Source of the DNA: Pseudomonas alcaliphila JAB1
GTDB taxonomy: Bacteria; Pseudomonadota; Gammaproteobacteria; Pseudomonadales; Pseudomonadaceae
Direction: 5' to 3'
DNA: 64,000 bases
Assembly: GCF_001941865.1 (NCBI RefSeq)
Contig: NZ_CP016162.1
Location: 3,719,501-3,783,500, forward strand
In this document: in pieces, positions 46,247-54,312 of the stretch
How positions within the stretch are numbered: the first letter of the stretch is position 1
Layout: each line of letters opens with the position of its first letter
The notes under the pieces: model-generated
Told to the model about the DNA's origin: nothing
What the model saw: only the letters and a program-made list of their open reading frames with translations
Databases searched by the model: none
Program-made: the position numbers and the translations under genes

Positions 46247-46828
46247 TCACAAGCGGATTTCAGTCCCCAGCACCTTGAGAAACGCCGCCAGCCAAGCCGG
46301 ATGCGCAGGCCAGGCCGGCGCGGTGACCAGCTTGCCCTGCACGTGCGCCTGGTCCACCGGGATTTCCACGTACTTGCCGCCGGCCAACGTCACTTCCGGC
46401 GCACAAGCAGGATAGGCGCTGCACTCACGTCCCTCCAGCACCCCTGCTGCCGCCAGCAACTGGGCACCGTGGCAGACGGCAGCGATGGGCTTGTCGGCCT
46501 TGGTGAAGGCCTTCACCAGAGCAATGACATCGGCATTCAGGCGCAGATACTCGGGAGCACGGCCACCGGGAATGACGAGAGCGTCGTAATCCTCGGCACG
46601 GACCTTGGCGAAATCGAAGTTGAGCGCAAAGTTGTGCCCCGGCTTTTCGCTGTAGGTCTGGTCGCCCTCGAAATCGTGAATGGCGGTGCGTACCGTCTGG
46701 CCGGTTACCTTGTCCGGGCAGACCGCATGCACGGTATGGCCGACCATCTGCAGCGCCTGGAACGGCACCATGGTTTCATAGTCCTCGGCGTAGTCGCCGA
46801 CCAGCATGAGAATCTTCTTGGCAGCCAT
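46247..46828 (-). CDS. DJ-1/PfpI family protein
   Basis: Protein of 193 residues with the flavodoxin-like DJ-1/PfpI fold. The nucleophile Cys is in [14 protein letters not shown] near residue 118, with the supporting Glu/Asp in [14 protein letters not shown] near the start and [12 protein letters not shown] near 86. Members act as proteases, glyoxalases or stress proteins; which applies here is unclear. It has no close operon partner. Confidence 0.9.
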   Translation of the reverse strand: MAAKKILMLVGDYAEDYETMVPFQALQMVGHTVHAVCPDKVTGQTVRTAIHDFEGDQTYSEKPGHNFALNFDFAKVRAEDYDALVIPGGRAPEYLRLNADVIALVKAFTKADKPIAAVCHGAQLLAAAGVLEGRECSAYPACAPEVTLAGGKYVEIPVDQAHVQGKLVTAPAWPAHPAWLAAFLKVLGTEIRL

Positions 46829-46940
46829 GATCGTCTCCTGAAGGTAGGTGGAACGAACTCCATTATTCGCCCCTATTTCCTCCGACAGGTAACAGCCGGG
46901 TACTACTCAGCAAACAGTCAAGCGTCGATACACCGACTGG

Positions 46941-47013
46941 GTAGGAGCGGCGCCCCGCCGCGAACCAGGGCGGCATGGACTGGTAAAGCTTCGCCCCGGG
47001 GCCGGGCTCCTAC
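46941..47013. repeat. REP pair (BIME-like), copy B
   Basis: GTAGGAGCGGCGCCCCGCCGCGAA facing AAGCTTCGCCCCGGGGCCGGGCTCCTAC, the same doublet as 32438-32511, between the PfpI and SDR genes. Confidence 0.75.
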
Positions 47014-47071
47014 GAAACGCCGCATTGAGCTCTATCTGATCACTGCCGGCCTTTCACTGCTCACGAAGGGT

Positions 47072-47983
47072 TCAGAGCGCGTACTTCTGCAGGTTCGCCA
47101 TCATTTCCTTGAGCGCCTCGACGTTGTCGGCCGGGTGCGCAGCGCCCTCAAAATCGCAGATGCGTTGCCACTGCGCCGCGACATCCTCGGGGCTGAAACC
47201 GGCCTTGGGATCGAAGCCCGCGCCCAGGCTGCGCTCCCAGCGCACCTTGCCCACCCAGCCACCGCCGACTTCGTACAGGCCGCCGGTGTCCTGACAGGCG
47301 GCGCTACCGAGGTACACCACCAGCGGGCTGACCAGCTCGGGTTTGAGTTGCTCGAACACCTGCGGCGGGATCAACCCTTCGGTCATGCGCGTGGCACCGG
47401 TCGGTGCGATGGCGTTGACCAGGATATTGTTCTTGCGCCCTTCGATGGCCAGTGTACGCGTCAGCCCGTAGAGGCCGAGCTTGGCCATGCCGTAGTTGCT
47501 CTGGCCGAAGTTGCCGTAGATCCCTGACGTGGACGAAGTGAAGATGACCCGGCCAAAGTTCTGCTCGCGCAAGTGAGGCCAGGCCGCGTGAGTGGTCTTG
47601 TAGGCGCCTTCGACATGAACCCTGTAGACCAGATCCCAGTCGGCATCTTCCATCTTGTGGAAGCTCTTGTCGCGCAGAATGCCGGCATTGTTGACCAGCA
47701 CATCGATACGGCCGAAGTGATCCAGCGCCGTCTGCACGATCTTGTCGCCATCGGTGACCGAGTCATGGTTGGCCACCGCAGTACCGCCGAAGGCGCGAAT
47801 CTCTTCCACCACCTTGTCGGCCGCCGAAGCGTTGGCCCCTTCACCATGGGTGCTACCACCGAGATCATTGACCACCACCTTGGCGCCATGACGAGCGAAC
47901 AGCAGTGCATGGGCGCGGCCCAGGCCACCGCCGGCACCGGTGACTATGACCACTTGATCTTCGAAACGGATGGCATCGCTCAT
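47072..47983 (-). CDS. SDR oxidoreductase ((3R)-hydroxyacyl-CoA dehydrogenase-like)
   Basis: Dehydrogenase of 303 residues closely resembling the dehydrogenase part of peroxisomal multifunctional enzyme 2. TGAGGGLGRAHAL near 15, VNDLGGSTHGEG near 38 (a family feature), NNAG near 97, Ser in TSSTSGIYGNFGQ near 149 and YGMAK near 163 are intact. The C-terminal 60 residues extend beyond a basic SDR. It probably acts on 3-hydroxyacyl-CoA, but no hydratase domain or gene adjoins it. Confidence 0.9.
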   Translation of the reverse strand: MSDAIRFEDQVVIVTGAGGGLGRAHALLFARHGAKVVVNDLGGSTHGEGANASAADKVVEEIRAFGGTAVANHDSVTDGDKIVQTALDHFGRIDVLVNNAGILRDKSFHKMEDADWDLVYRVHVEGAYKTTHAAWPHLREQNFGRVIFTSSTSGIYGNFGQSNYGMAKLGLYGLTRTLAIEGRKNNILVNAIAPTGATRMTEGLIPPQVFEQLKPELVSPLVVYLGSAACQDTGGLYEVGGGWVGKVRWERSLGAGFDPKAGFSPEDVAAQWQRICDFEGAAHPADNVEALKEMMANLQKYAL

Positions 47984-48026
47984 CGACAGCTTCCTCGGGC
48001 AGGTTGTGAATGCGCCGAGTGTCAGG

Positions 48027-48060
48027 CAGCCCCGCGCGCTTCACAAGGCGCGCGGGGCTG
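48027..48060 (-). terminator. Strong GC hairpin
   Basis: CAGCCCCGCGCGC-TTCACAAG-GCGCGCGGGGCTG, a perfect 13-bp stem without a T-run, 34 bases after the stop of the small exported protein gene. It probably ends or stabilises that transcript. Confidence 0.5.
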
Positions 48061-48094
48061 CTGAATGACGGCCGATAATGCGACCTTATGCGGC

Positions 48095-48373
48095 TCAGTT
48101 ACCGGTGCCGGAACCCGAGCCGGAACCACTGCCATCACCCGAACCACCCCGGTCACCGCCGGGGTTGCCATCGGTGTTGGGGCCCTGCACCGGCGGGATG
48201 CCCTCACCGTCGTCAGCTGGATTCATCGGATTGGTGTCCCCCGGTGTGGTCGGCGTGGTGGGCCCCGGCGTACCCGGCGCATCGTTATCGCTACCGGCAA
48301 AGGCCGGCAATGCCATCGCGCCCAGAATCCCGCTCAGCAGCAGTGCGGATAATTTCTTGTTCATGTTGTTCAT
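48095..48373 (-). CDS. Small exported Gly/Pro/Ser-rich protein
   Basis: Protein of 92 residues: a clear signal peptide (KKLSALLLSGILGAMALPAFA), then about 65 low-complexity residues, first Pro/Thr/Asn-rich and acidic, then Gly/Ser/Asp repeats (GSGSGSGSGTGN end). There is no Cys and almost no hydrophobic residue in the mature part, so it is likely disordered outside the inner membrane. GAGG lies 7 bases before the ATG at 48373; ATG 48364 is the alternative. I do not recognise a family. Confidence 0.72.
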   Translation of the reverse strand: MNNMNKKLSALLLSGILGAMALPAFAGSDNDAPGTPGPTTPTTPGDTNPMNPADDGEGIPPVQGPNTDGNPGGDRGGSGDGSGSGSGSGTGN

Positions 48374-48479
48374 GAGTAACCTCGACTTTCCTGTGAGTGA
48401 CACAGTTACTGAGTCGCTCACGGCGCCGGAGGTTCGACAAAAATTATCGCAACGCTAACCCGCTCATCCTCGCGTGCGC

Positions 48480-49010
48480 TCAGGCAATACGAATCAGGCT
48501 GAGGTGGTTGTATAGGTGCAACACGTGCGCCTCGGCGTATTCGCCGTGGTCCAGCGCGCCATAGGCGAAGTGCGGCTGTAGCGCTCCCTGGTACTCGGCA
48601 AAACGCTCAAAAGCCACCTGCAGTCGCTGCAAGGCCAAGGCCTGATCGGCTGGTTCGGTCAGAGCGGCTGCACCGGGAATTGCCTCATCCAATGGATGAC
48701 GCATGGCGCCGCGCGCGCTGAACACGGCGAACGCGGCTGGCCCGAGGCTATGGCGAAACCAGGCCGGTTTCAGTTCGGGATAACCGTCGATGGAATAATC
48801 GATGCTTTGCGCACAGTGATTGAACACTTCACTCGGGCTCCAGCCGCGAATGCTCTGCAGCGTCTTGCCTTGCAGATCCGCCAGCACCTGGCGTGCGCCC
48901 TCCAGGCTGACAGCCGCCGGCCGCGGCCCGGCAGGCAAGGCCCAGTAGCCGGCGCCCAGTGCGGCGGCTGCGCCGAGCGCAGCGCCTTTGAGCAGGGTAC
49001 GTCTACGCAT
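48480..49010 (-). CDS. DUF1569 protein with TAT-type signal
   Basis: Protein of 176 residues. The N-terminus MRRRTLLKGAALGAAAALGAG is a twin-arginine type export signal. The mature part has GWSPSEVFNHCAQSIDYSIDGYP and RGAMRHPLDEAIPGA, typical of DUF1569, a DinB-like helical fold with possible metal ligands. AAGGAG lies 5 bases before the ATG at 49010, inside the end of the hydrolase gene (8-base overlap). It is the last gene of the aldolase-hydrolase-DUF1569 operon. Confidence 0.83.
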   Translation of the reverse strand: MRRRTLLKGAALGAAAALGAGYWALPAGPRPAAVSLEGARQVLADLQGKTLQSIRGWSPSEVFNHCAQSIDYSIDGYPELKPAWFRHSLGPAAFAVFSARGAMRHPLDEAIPGAAALTEPADQALALQRLQVAFERFAEYQGALQPHFAYGALDHGEYAEAHVLHLYNHLSLIRIA

Positions 49011-49896
49011 GCGAGCTCCTTGCGTCGCGAAACTGCAGGTAATGCTCGAGCACCTCAGCCGGCGCCTCCAGCTGCGGATAATGGCCAATGCCGTCGAGCA
49101 GAACGGTGTCGGCGTCTGCGATCAACTCACGGTAACGCGCCACCATATGCGCACCGGAGATGGGATCGAAGGCGCCATCGATCACCCGCATCGGCAGCGT
49201 CGTAGCCTGCATCGCCGTGACCCAGCGCCGCCGCTGCTGACGCCGCTCGGGCATGTAGCGAATCAGACGATGCATCACCGCCGGGCCGTTGTTGTACGCT
49301 ACCAGTTGCCACAGGGCATCCAGTTCGGTTTCGCTGGCCTGGGTGTGCGGGCCGAAGATGCGGGCGAAACTCTGTGCCAGCTTGCGCCGTGAGAACAATC
49401 GCCCGATCAGCGGACCAAGCGGCCCGAGCAGCAACTTCTGCACGCGCACCGGATGATGCGTTTCGGGGAACAGACCGCCGTTGAGAAACACACAACTCGC
49501 CAGCTGCAGTTGCCCCTCCTGATGCCGCGCGATCAGCTCCTGGGCAACGCTGTCACCATAGTCGTGAGCCAGCACATGCACCGGGCGCCGTTCGCCGATA
49601 TGGGCCAGCAGTGCCTGCTGCAGATCGGCCTGTTCCAGCAGGCTATAGGCATGCCCACGCGGCTTGGCCGAGTAACCGAAGCCCAGCATGTCGCAGGCGA
49701 TAACCCGGTAACGCTCGGCCAGCGGCGCCCACAGGCGATGCCAGTCCCAGCTGGCGCTGGGAAAGCCGTGAATCAGCAGCAGTGGCTGGGCTTGCGTGTC
49801 TCCAGCGGTCCAGTAACGAATCGTGTGACCACGAAAGTGCAACGCCTGGCTTTGCGCGCGCCAATCATCCAGGGCGATGCCTGGCAGCTCGCTCAC
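49003..49896 (-). CDS. Alpha/beta hydrolase (MEST-like)
   Basis: Hydrolase of 297 residues. Oxyanion region HGFPSASWDWH near residue 44 and DMLGFGYSAKP near 70. The nucleophile elbow reads LAHDYGDSVAQEL near 108, with Asp at the place where epoxide hydrolases and haloalkane dehalogenases have it, and FLNGGLFPETHHP follows as in the MEST/PEG1 group. GIGHYPQLEAP near the end supplies the His. It starts with GTG sharing GTGA with the aldolase stop. The substrate is unknown. Confidence 0.87.
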   Translation of the reverse strand: MSELPGIALDDWRAQSQALHFRGHTIRYWTAGDTQAQPLLLIHGFPSASWDWHRLWAPLAERYRVIACDMLGFGYSAKPRGHAYSLLEQADLQQALLAHIGERRPVHVLAHDYGDSVAQELIARHQEGQLQLASCVFLNGGLFPETHHPVRVQKLLLGPLGPLIGRLFSRRKLAQSFARIFGPHTQASETELDALWQLVAYNNGPAVMHRLIRYMPERRQQRRRWVTAMQATTLPMRVIDGAFDPISGAHMVARYRELIADADTVLLDGIGHYPQLEAPAEVLEHYLQFRDARSSHA

Positions 49897-50669
49897 TGGT
49901 CGTAACCTGGCATCTGCTGGTCCAGCTTGCGCAGCAGCGCTGGCCAGGGCAACGCGCCGCCCATGCCCTGCGGCGTTTTCATCACGCCGGCGATCATCGC
50001 CCGCGCGCCGTCGAGAATCTGCTGCGGAATGTGGATCAACTCGGCACCGCCGCTCTGCGCCATGACCTGGATCTCGCAGGCACGCTGCAGGATGAACATG
50101 CCGAGGAAGGCGTCGGCGATGCCGCCGAAAGCAGTGAGCAACCCATGGTTGGGCAGGATCATGAAGTTCTTGTCGCCCAGGTCCGCCTGCAGCCGCGCTT
50201 TCTCATCATGATTCAGCGCCACGCCTTCATAGCCGTGATAGGCCAGGCTGGCTAGGACGAACAGCGATTGCTGCGACAGGGGCAGCAAGCCCTGTTTCTG
50301 CGCCGACACGGCGATGCCGGCAGACGTGTGAATGTGCAGCACGCAGCCGACGTCGTGGCGCACCTCGTGCACGGCGCTGTGAATGGTGTAACCGGCCGGG
50401 TTGATGTCGAACGGGCTGTCCATCAGCTTGTTGCCCGCCAGGTCGACCTTGACCAGGCTCGACGCCGTGATTTCGTGGAACATCAGGCCATAGGGGTTGA
50501 TCAGGAAATCTTCCGTACCCGGTACCTTGGCAGAGATATGAGTGAAGATCAGATCATCCCAGCCATAGAGGGCGATCAGCCGGTAGCAGGCGGCGAGGTC
50601 GACGCGTGCACGCCATTCGGCCTCGGAAACCAGATTCTTCACGGCAGGGAGTTTCAGCGGAGCATTCAC
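49893..50669 (-). CDS. Class II aldolase/adducin-domain protein
   Basis: Protein of 258 residues with the class II aldolase fold. Metal-binding His are in VLHIHTSAGIAV near residue 110 (HxH) and NHGLLTAFG near 172, but the catalytic Glu of fuculose-phosphate aldolase is not obvious. FTHISAKVPG and INPYGLMFHEITASSLVKV are typical of the bacterial group annotated as adducin-like. GTG at 50669 has GAGG 8 bases upstream; GTG 50678 is the alternative. It is the first gene of a three-gene operon. Confidence 0.88.
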   Translation of the reverse strand: MNAPLKLPAVKNLVSEAEWRARVDLAACYRLIALYGWDDLIFTHISAKVPGTEDFLINPYGLMFHEITASSLVKVDLAGNKLMDSPFDINPAGYTIHSAVHEVRHDVGCVLHIHTSAGIAVSAQKQGLLPLSQQSLFVLASLAYHGYEGVALNHDEKARLQADLGDKNFMILPNHGLLTAFGGIADAFLGMFILQRACEIQVMAQSGGAELIHIPQQILDGARAMIAGVMKTPQGMGGALPWPALLRKLDQQMPGYDQ

Positions 50670-50828
50670 GGCGGTCACCTCGATATTCTTGTTGGTCGGT
50701 GGTGTCCGCAGTCTAGCCAGGCGCGTCGCTGACGGTAGTTGCCCTGGCAGCCATCTTGATGGCTTTGCGGGTCACGGCGCTGGCGCGCCGCGGTGCGATA
50801 GGCAGATATTCGCCGTTTTTATCGCCGG

Positions 50829-51296
50829 TCAAACCAGCTCGGGGTAATCGCGCGCCAGCAGCGGCCACTGCACCTGAGCCTCGGCGTCATCGGCCAGCAG
50901 GCGAAAGCCCTCGAACTGGAACTCCGGCGCCACAGTGCATCCGACCAGCGTATAGGCGCCTGTCGAGCGCGCCGCCTGCCAGGCATGGGCCGCTACCACG
51001 CGCTGCGGCATCTGCCCCTCACTGGCCGGCCCGAGCAACTCGCAACGCACCGCGTTGGGGGTATCGGCCACCAGTAACTGCAGAGGGTCGCCCTCGTGAA
51101 AGTGCCACAGTTCGTCGGCGTCGACCCGATGCCAACGGCTGACCGCACCACCCGGCAGCAGGAACAGAATGGCGCTGGAAGCCGCCCGTCCCTGAGCATC
51201 GCGCTGCGCCGAAACGAACTGGCGACGGTAGTAACCGCCCTCGGGATGCGCGGCAAGCCCGAGGCTGTCGATCAACTGGCGAGCGCGCGGGTGCAC
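50829..51296 (-). CDS. Cupin DUF985 protein
   Basis: Small cupin of 155 residues. HPEGGYYRRQF near residue 17, SAILFLLPGGAVSRWHRVDADELWHFHEGDPL near 41 (metal-binding-type His/Glu set) and LVGCTVAPEFQFEGFRL near 116 identify the family. Its function is unknown. It starts with GTG 1 base after the flavodoxin stop, so the two are one transcript. Confidence 0.87.
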   Translation of the reverse strand: MHPRARQLIDSLGLAAHPEGGYYRRQFVSAQRDAQGRAASSAILFLLPGGAVSRWHRVDADELWHFHEGDPLQLLVADTPNAVRCELLGPASEGQMPQRVVAAHAWQAARSTGAYTLVGCTVAPEFQFEGFRLLADDAEAQVQWPLLARDYPELV

Positions 51297-51297
51297 G

Positions 51298-51747
51298 TCA
51301 GGCCTTCAGCGCGGCCACGAAGGCTTGCAGCCAGGGTTCGGCATCGGTTTCAGGCGTGACGGTTTCGCTGGAGTCCAGGCGCAGCATTTCCACCACTTCG
51401 CGCAGGCCCAGCTCGGCATACAACTCACGCATCAGTTCACCGCCGCCACAGAAGGTGTCATAGCTGGAGTCGCCCAGCGCCAGCACCGCAGCCGGTTTGC
51501 CGCTCCAGGCCGGCAAACGGTCTCTGATTTCGCTGTACAGCGGCAGCAGGTTGTCCGGCAGCTCACCCATGCCAGTGGTGGACGTGACGGTAAGGAAGGC
51601 GTCCGGCGCGAAGGCCAGCAGCTCCTCGAGGCTCACGTTCGCTTTGTGCCAGGCGTCCAGCCCGGCGGCCTTGAGCTGGCGCTCGGCGTGGCGAGCGACT
51701 TCCTCGGCCGTACCGTAGACCGAGCCCGACAGAATGGCGACTTTCAT
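51298..51747 (-). CDS. Flavodoxin (MioC-like)
   Basis: FMN-binding electron carrier of 149 residues. The phosphate-binding loop is SGSVYGTAEEVA (residues 7-18); the aromatic flavin loops are TSTTGMGELPDNL near 58 and GDSSYDTFCGGG near 93. CGGAG lies 5 bases before the ATG at 51747. It is MioC-like in size and loops. The partner is unknown; it lies back to back with the LOV gene (102-base gap), but nothing shows joint control. Confidence 0.88.
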   Translation of the reverse strand: MKVAILSGSVYGTAEEVARHAERQLKAAGLDAWHKANVSLEELLAFAPDAFLTVTSTTGMGELPDNLLPLYSEIRDRLPAWSGKPAAVLALGDSSYDTFCGGGELMRELYAELGLREVVEMLRLDSSETVTPETDAEPWLQAFVAALKA

Positions 51748-51791
51748 GACAACTCCGGAAACAGGAAAAACGCCGCGCATTATGCCGCAAG

Positions 51792-51819
51792 TGGACAGCC
51801 CGACCCGATGTTTTAGAAT
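51792..51819 (+). promoter_or_regulatory. Sigma-70-type promoter of the LOV gene
   Basis: TGGACA (51792-51797) and TAGAAT (51814-51819) with a 16-base spacer; start expected near 51826, 24 bases before the ATG. No TGTACA hexamer is present here, so the LOV gene itself is probably not under the LitR-type regulator. Confidence 0.55.
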
Positions 51820-51849
51820 GCAGCCCATATCCATCGCGGAACCGGACTC

Positions 51850-52296
51850 ATGATCAATGCCAAACTGCTGCAACTGGTAGTCGACGCCTCCAACGATGGG
51901 ATCGTGGTGGCCGAGCAGGAGGGCGAAGACAATATTCTGATCTACGCCAACGCGGCATTCGAGCGCCTGACCGGCTACCCCTGCGATGACATCCTCTACC
52001 AGGATTGCCGTTTCCTGCAGGGCACTGACCGTGCACAACTCGGCCTGCAGGCCATTCGCGAAGCGGTCAAGGCGAACAAGCCCTGCCGACAGATCATTCG
52101 TAACTACCGCAAGGATGGCAGCGCGTTCTGGAACGAGCTATCGATCACTCCGGTACTGAACGAAAGCGACCAGCTGACCTACTACATCGGTATCCAGAAG
52201 GATGTTACCGAACAGGTCGAAGCCAAGCAGCGGGTGCGTGAGCTGGAGGCAGAGGTCGCCGAGCTGAAGGCCGAGCTGGCGCGCCTGAAAAGCTGA
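51850..52296 (+). CDS. Short LOV blue-light photoreceptor (PpSB1-LOV-like)
   Basis: Cytoplasmic photoreceptor of 148 residues: a short N-cap, one LOV (PAS) domain and a C-terminal coiled coil (VRELEAEVAELKAEL) without an output domain. The flavin-adduct Cys is residue 53 in YQDCRFLQG, where most LOV domains have NCRFLQ. QIIRNYRKDGSAFWNELSITPV supplies the flavin-contacting Asn residues. The start MINAKLLQLVV and the Cys53 numbering match P. putida PpSB1-LOV as I remember it. Short LOV proteins dimerise and, in P. putida, act through class II LitR regulators; such a regulator lies 700 bases away. Confidence 0.93.
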   Translation: MINAKLLQLVVDASNDGIVVAEQEGEDNILIYANAAFERLTGYPCDDILYQDCRFLQGTDRAQLGLQAIREAVKANKPCRQIIRNYRKDGSAFWNELSITPVLNESDQLTYYIGIQKDVTEQVEAKQRVRELEAEVAELKAELARLKS

Positions 52297-52361
52297 CGAA
52301 CGGATAAAACTATCCTTCGCCAGCGCAGTCAGATGGGTTTGAACCCGTGCAGTATTATCCC

Positions 52362-52970
52362 ATGCAAAGCGATCCGCTGCTGACTCAGGACGAACTGGAT
52401 TTCATCCAGAAGATCCTCTTCAAACCTCCGCAAAAGCGGCGCCCTGACGCAGCGCCGCCATTGGCTCTGGGCAAACGACTCAGTGAGCTGCTGGCTCGCC
52501 TGGGCAACGAAGAACAGCTAAGCCTGGATACGCATACCGACAATCAGCATCTGAGCTTCCCCCTGCACCTGATCCGGGACGACCACAGGCAGTCACGCCT
52601 GGAGCTGGGCGCCCCGCTGATCTTCGAACAAGGGGTAAGCGAACGCCCATGGCGTCTTGTTCTGCCCACGGCATTAGCACTGCTGGACGACAGCGGCCAG
52701 CCCAGTGGCCTGAAGGCGCTGGAGCTATCGAACAATGGAATCCTGGTGGAATACAGCAAAACAGGCACGCCGGCCAAGGATCAGTTGCTGCAACTGCTTT
52801 TGCCCCAGGAGCGCCGCGTTCAACTGCGCGCGCGGCTCGCAAGACGCGTCAGCCAGAAGCGTTACGCTTACAGCCTGCAGACGCTACATACGGAAGATGA
52901 GCAAACCCTGCGTCAGTACCTGTTCGAACAGCACAGCGGACAACAGTCGCAGACCGCAGCAGTCTGCTGA
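52362..52970 (+). CDS. PilZ-like protein (degenerate motifs)
   Basis: Protein of 202 residues. The central part looks like PilZ: ERPWRLVLP stands for the RxxxR region, ALELSNNGILVEY near residue 122 for (D/N)xSxxG with Glu in the first place, and the end (KRYAYSLQTLHTEDEQTLRQYLFEQH) fits the last strand and helix. Cyclic-di-GMP binding is therefore doubtful. It begins 65 bases after the LOV stop on the same strand and is probably co-transcribed. GTG 52347 is an alternative start; neither start has a good ribosome binding site. Confidence 0.65.
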   Translation: MQSDPLLTQDELDFIQKILFKPPQKRRPDAAPPLALGKRLSELLARLGNEEQLSLDTHTDNQHLSFPLHLIRDDHRQSRLELGAPLIFEQGVSERPWRLVLPTALALLDDSGQPSGLKALELSNNGILVEYSKTGTPAKDQLLQLLLPQERRVQLRARLARRVSQKRYAYSLQTLHTEDEQTLRQYLFEQHSGQQSQTAAVC

Positions 52971-52991
52971 CGCTCAGTAGCCTGGACCACC

Positions 52992-53957
52992 TCAGGTATC
53001 GAGATGGCCAGCCAGAAACTGCTGCATACGACGTTGCATCAGGCGTCCCTCATTACCCAGGCAGGCAATGGCCGAACCGGCCAGACTTTCCTCCGCCAGA
53101 TCGGCACTGTCACCGGCCAGCAGCAGCGGACACTCCAAGCCCAGCGCCAGGCGCGCCAGTTGCCGCGGGAACTCCTCGCCTGGCGGCTGGTTGCTGAAGA
53201 CCACCAGCGCCTGGGGCTGCATGCGTTCACAGACCAGGGCCAGATCGGTCATGGGTACGCCTGGCCCCATCACCGACACGTCGACGTCCTGATTGCCCAG
53301 CAGCAACGCTGCAACCAGCAACTCCAGTTCCCGGCAGTGGCCAGGTAGCGCCACCAGCAGCACGCGCTCACGCGAATCATCACGCCCCAATTGCAGACGC
53401 TGCCAGCAGCGCCCACGCAGGAAGCCGTCGAGCATCAGCCACTCGCCGCGCAGGCCGACTTCGTCCTGACGCAGCAGCAGTTCCTGCCAAACCGGCATGA
53501 AAATATCCTGGAACACCACCGGCAGCGGATAGCAGGAGAAGATCTGCCCATACAAGCGCTCCAGACTAGGCTCATCGAAGTTCTGCAGCGCGCTACGCAC
53601 CTGGCCCTGCCACTGATTCCAGTCGTCACTGCTGACTTCGTTGTAGGCCGGCGTGGCGACGCTGCGACTGCTGGCGCTCTTGGCCAGGATCGAGCCGACC
53701 TTGCTGACTGCGACGCCACGTTCGATCCAGGCGAGGATGCTGCGCACCGCATCGATATCGGCCTGCGAGTAGAGACGATGGCCGCTGTCGGTACGCGTCG
53801 GTTGAATCAGGCCGTAACGCCGCTCCCAGGCACGCAGGGTGACCGGATTGACGCCGGTAAGGCGAGAAACTTCGCGGATGGGGAACAGCTCTTCCTGCTT
53901 CAAAGCGCTGGACGCAAGCGATGTGACGGAGGCGAGTTCGGGCATGGCTTCGGGCAT
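52992..53957 (-). CDS. Class II LitR/CarH-type MerR regulator
   Basis: Transcription factor of 321 residues. The MerR DNA-binding part is FPIREVSRLTGVNPVTLRAWERRYGL, followed by TDSGHRLYSQADIDAVRSI. The rest is the helical plus Rossmann cobalamin-binding fold (about 110-320). The B12 contacts of CarH look lost: the Wx9EH region reads ELLLRQDEVGLRGEW, and the DxHxxG region reads LPGHCREL. That is expected for class II members, which respond to light through a short LOV protein. ATG 53957 or 53945 may start it; TTG 54014 is unlikely. A TGTGCA-N5-TGTACA site lies 50 bases upstream, suggesting autoregulation. Confidence 0.88.
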   Translation of the reverse strand: MPEAMPELASVTSLASSALKQEELFPIREVSRLTGVNPVTLRAWERRYGLIQPTRTDSGHRLYSQADIDAVRSILAWIERGVAVSKVGSILAKSASSRSVATPAYNEVSSDDWNQWQGQVRSALQNFDEPSLERLYGQIFSCYPLPVVFQDIFMPVWQELLLRQDEVGLRGEWLMLDGFLRGRCWQRLQLGRDDSRERVLLVALPGHCRELELLVAALLLGNQDVDVSVMGPGVPMTDLALVCERMQPQALVVFSNQPPGEEFPRQLARLALGLECPLLLAGDSADLAEESLAGSAIACLGNEGRLMQRRMQQFLAGHLDT

Positions 53958-54312
53958 CACGGCAACGAATATTCGGCAATTGTAACCCAGCAACAGCTCA
54001 CTGGCATTGTGCAAGATATGTACAAAACCATACCAAGCACAACATCAAGGATAACGGCAGCCTCAAGCGCGGTGTTTATCCATGCCTGACGCCCTTCACC
54101 GAACCATCGCACACAGCCCATGCCCTTGAATGGTGCAAATCCCGATCAAGGTTTCTCCTTTAACCCGTCTGGAGCCCCTTGTCAGGCGGGGCTGGCTAAT
54201 TTTCGCAAAACGGGAATAATCCTTGCTGCATTGTTCGTCGAGCACATCACCCCATGCTCGACCACGCCCAACGCCATACCCCGGCTGACGGCAACACCCG
54301 AGGAGATACACA
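53958..54312. other. Divergent intergenic region, regulator / monooxygenase-like gene
   Basis: About 355 bases. It holds the TGTGCA-N5-TGTACA site (54008-54024) near the regulator. Nearer the other gene, TTTTCG and TAATCC-like AT-rich bases (about 54198-54225) may form its promoter. A short frame from 54120 has no ribosome binding site and is rejected. Confidence 0.55.
54008..54024. promoter_or_regulatory. TGTGCA-N5-TGTACA operator of the LitR-type regulator
   Basis: Two near-identical palindromic hexamers one helical turn apart, 51 bases before the regulator ATG. The same hexamer clusters before folM. The family's reported sites are built from T(G/A)TACA hexamers (from memory). Confidence 0.6.
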
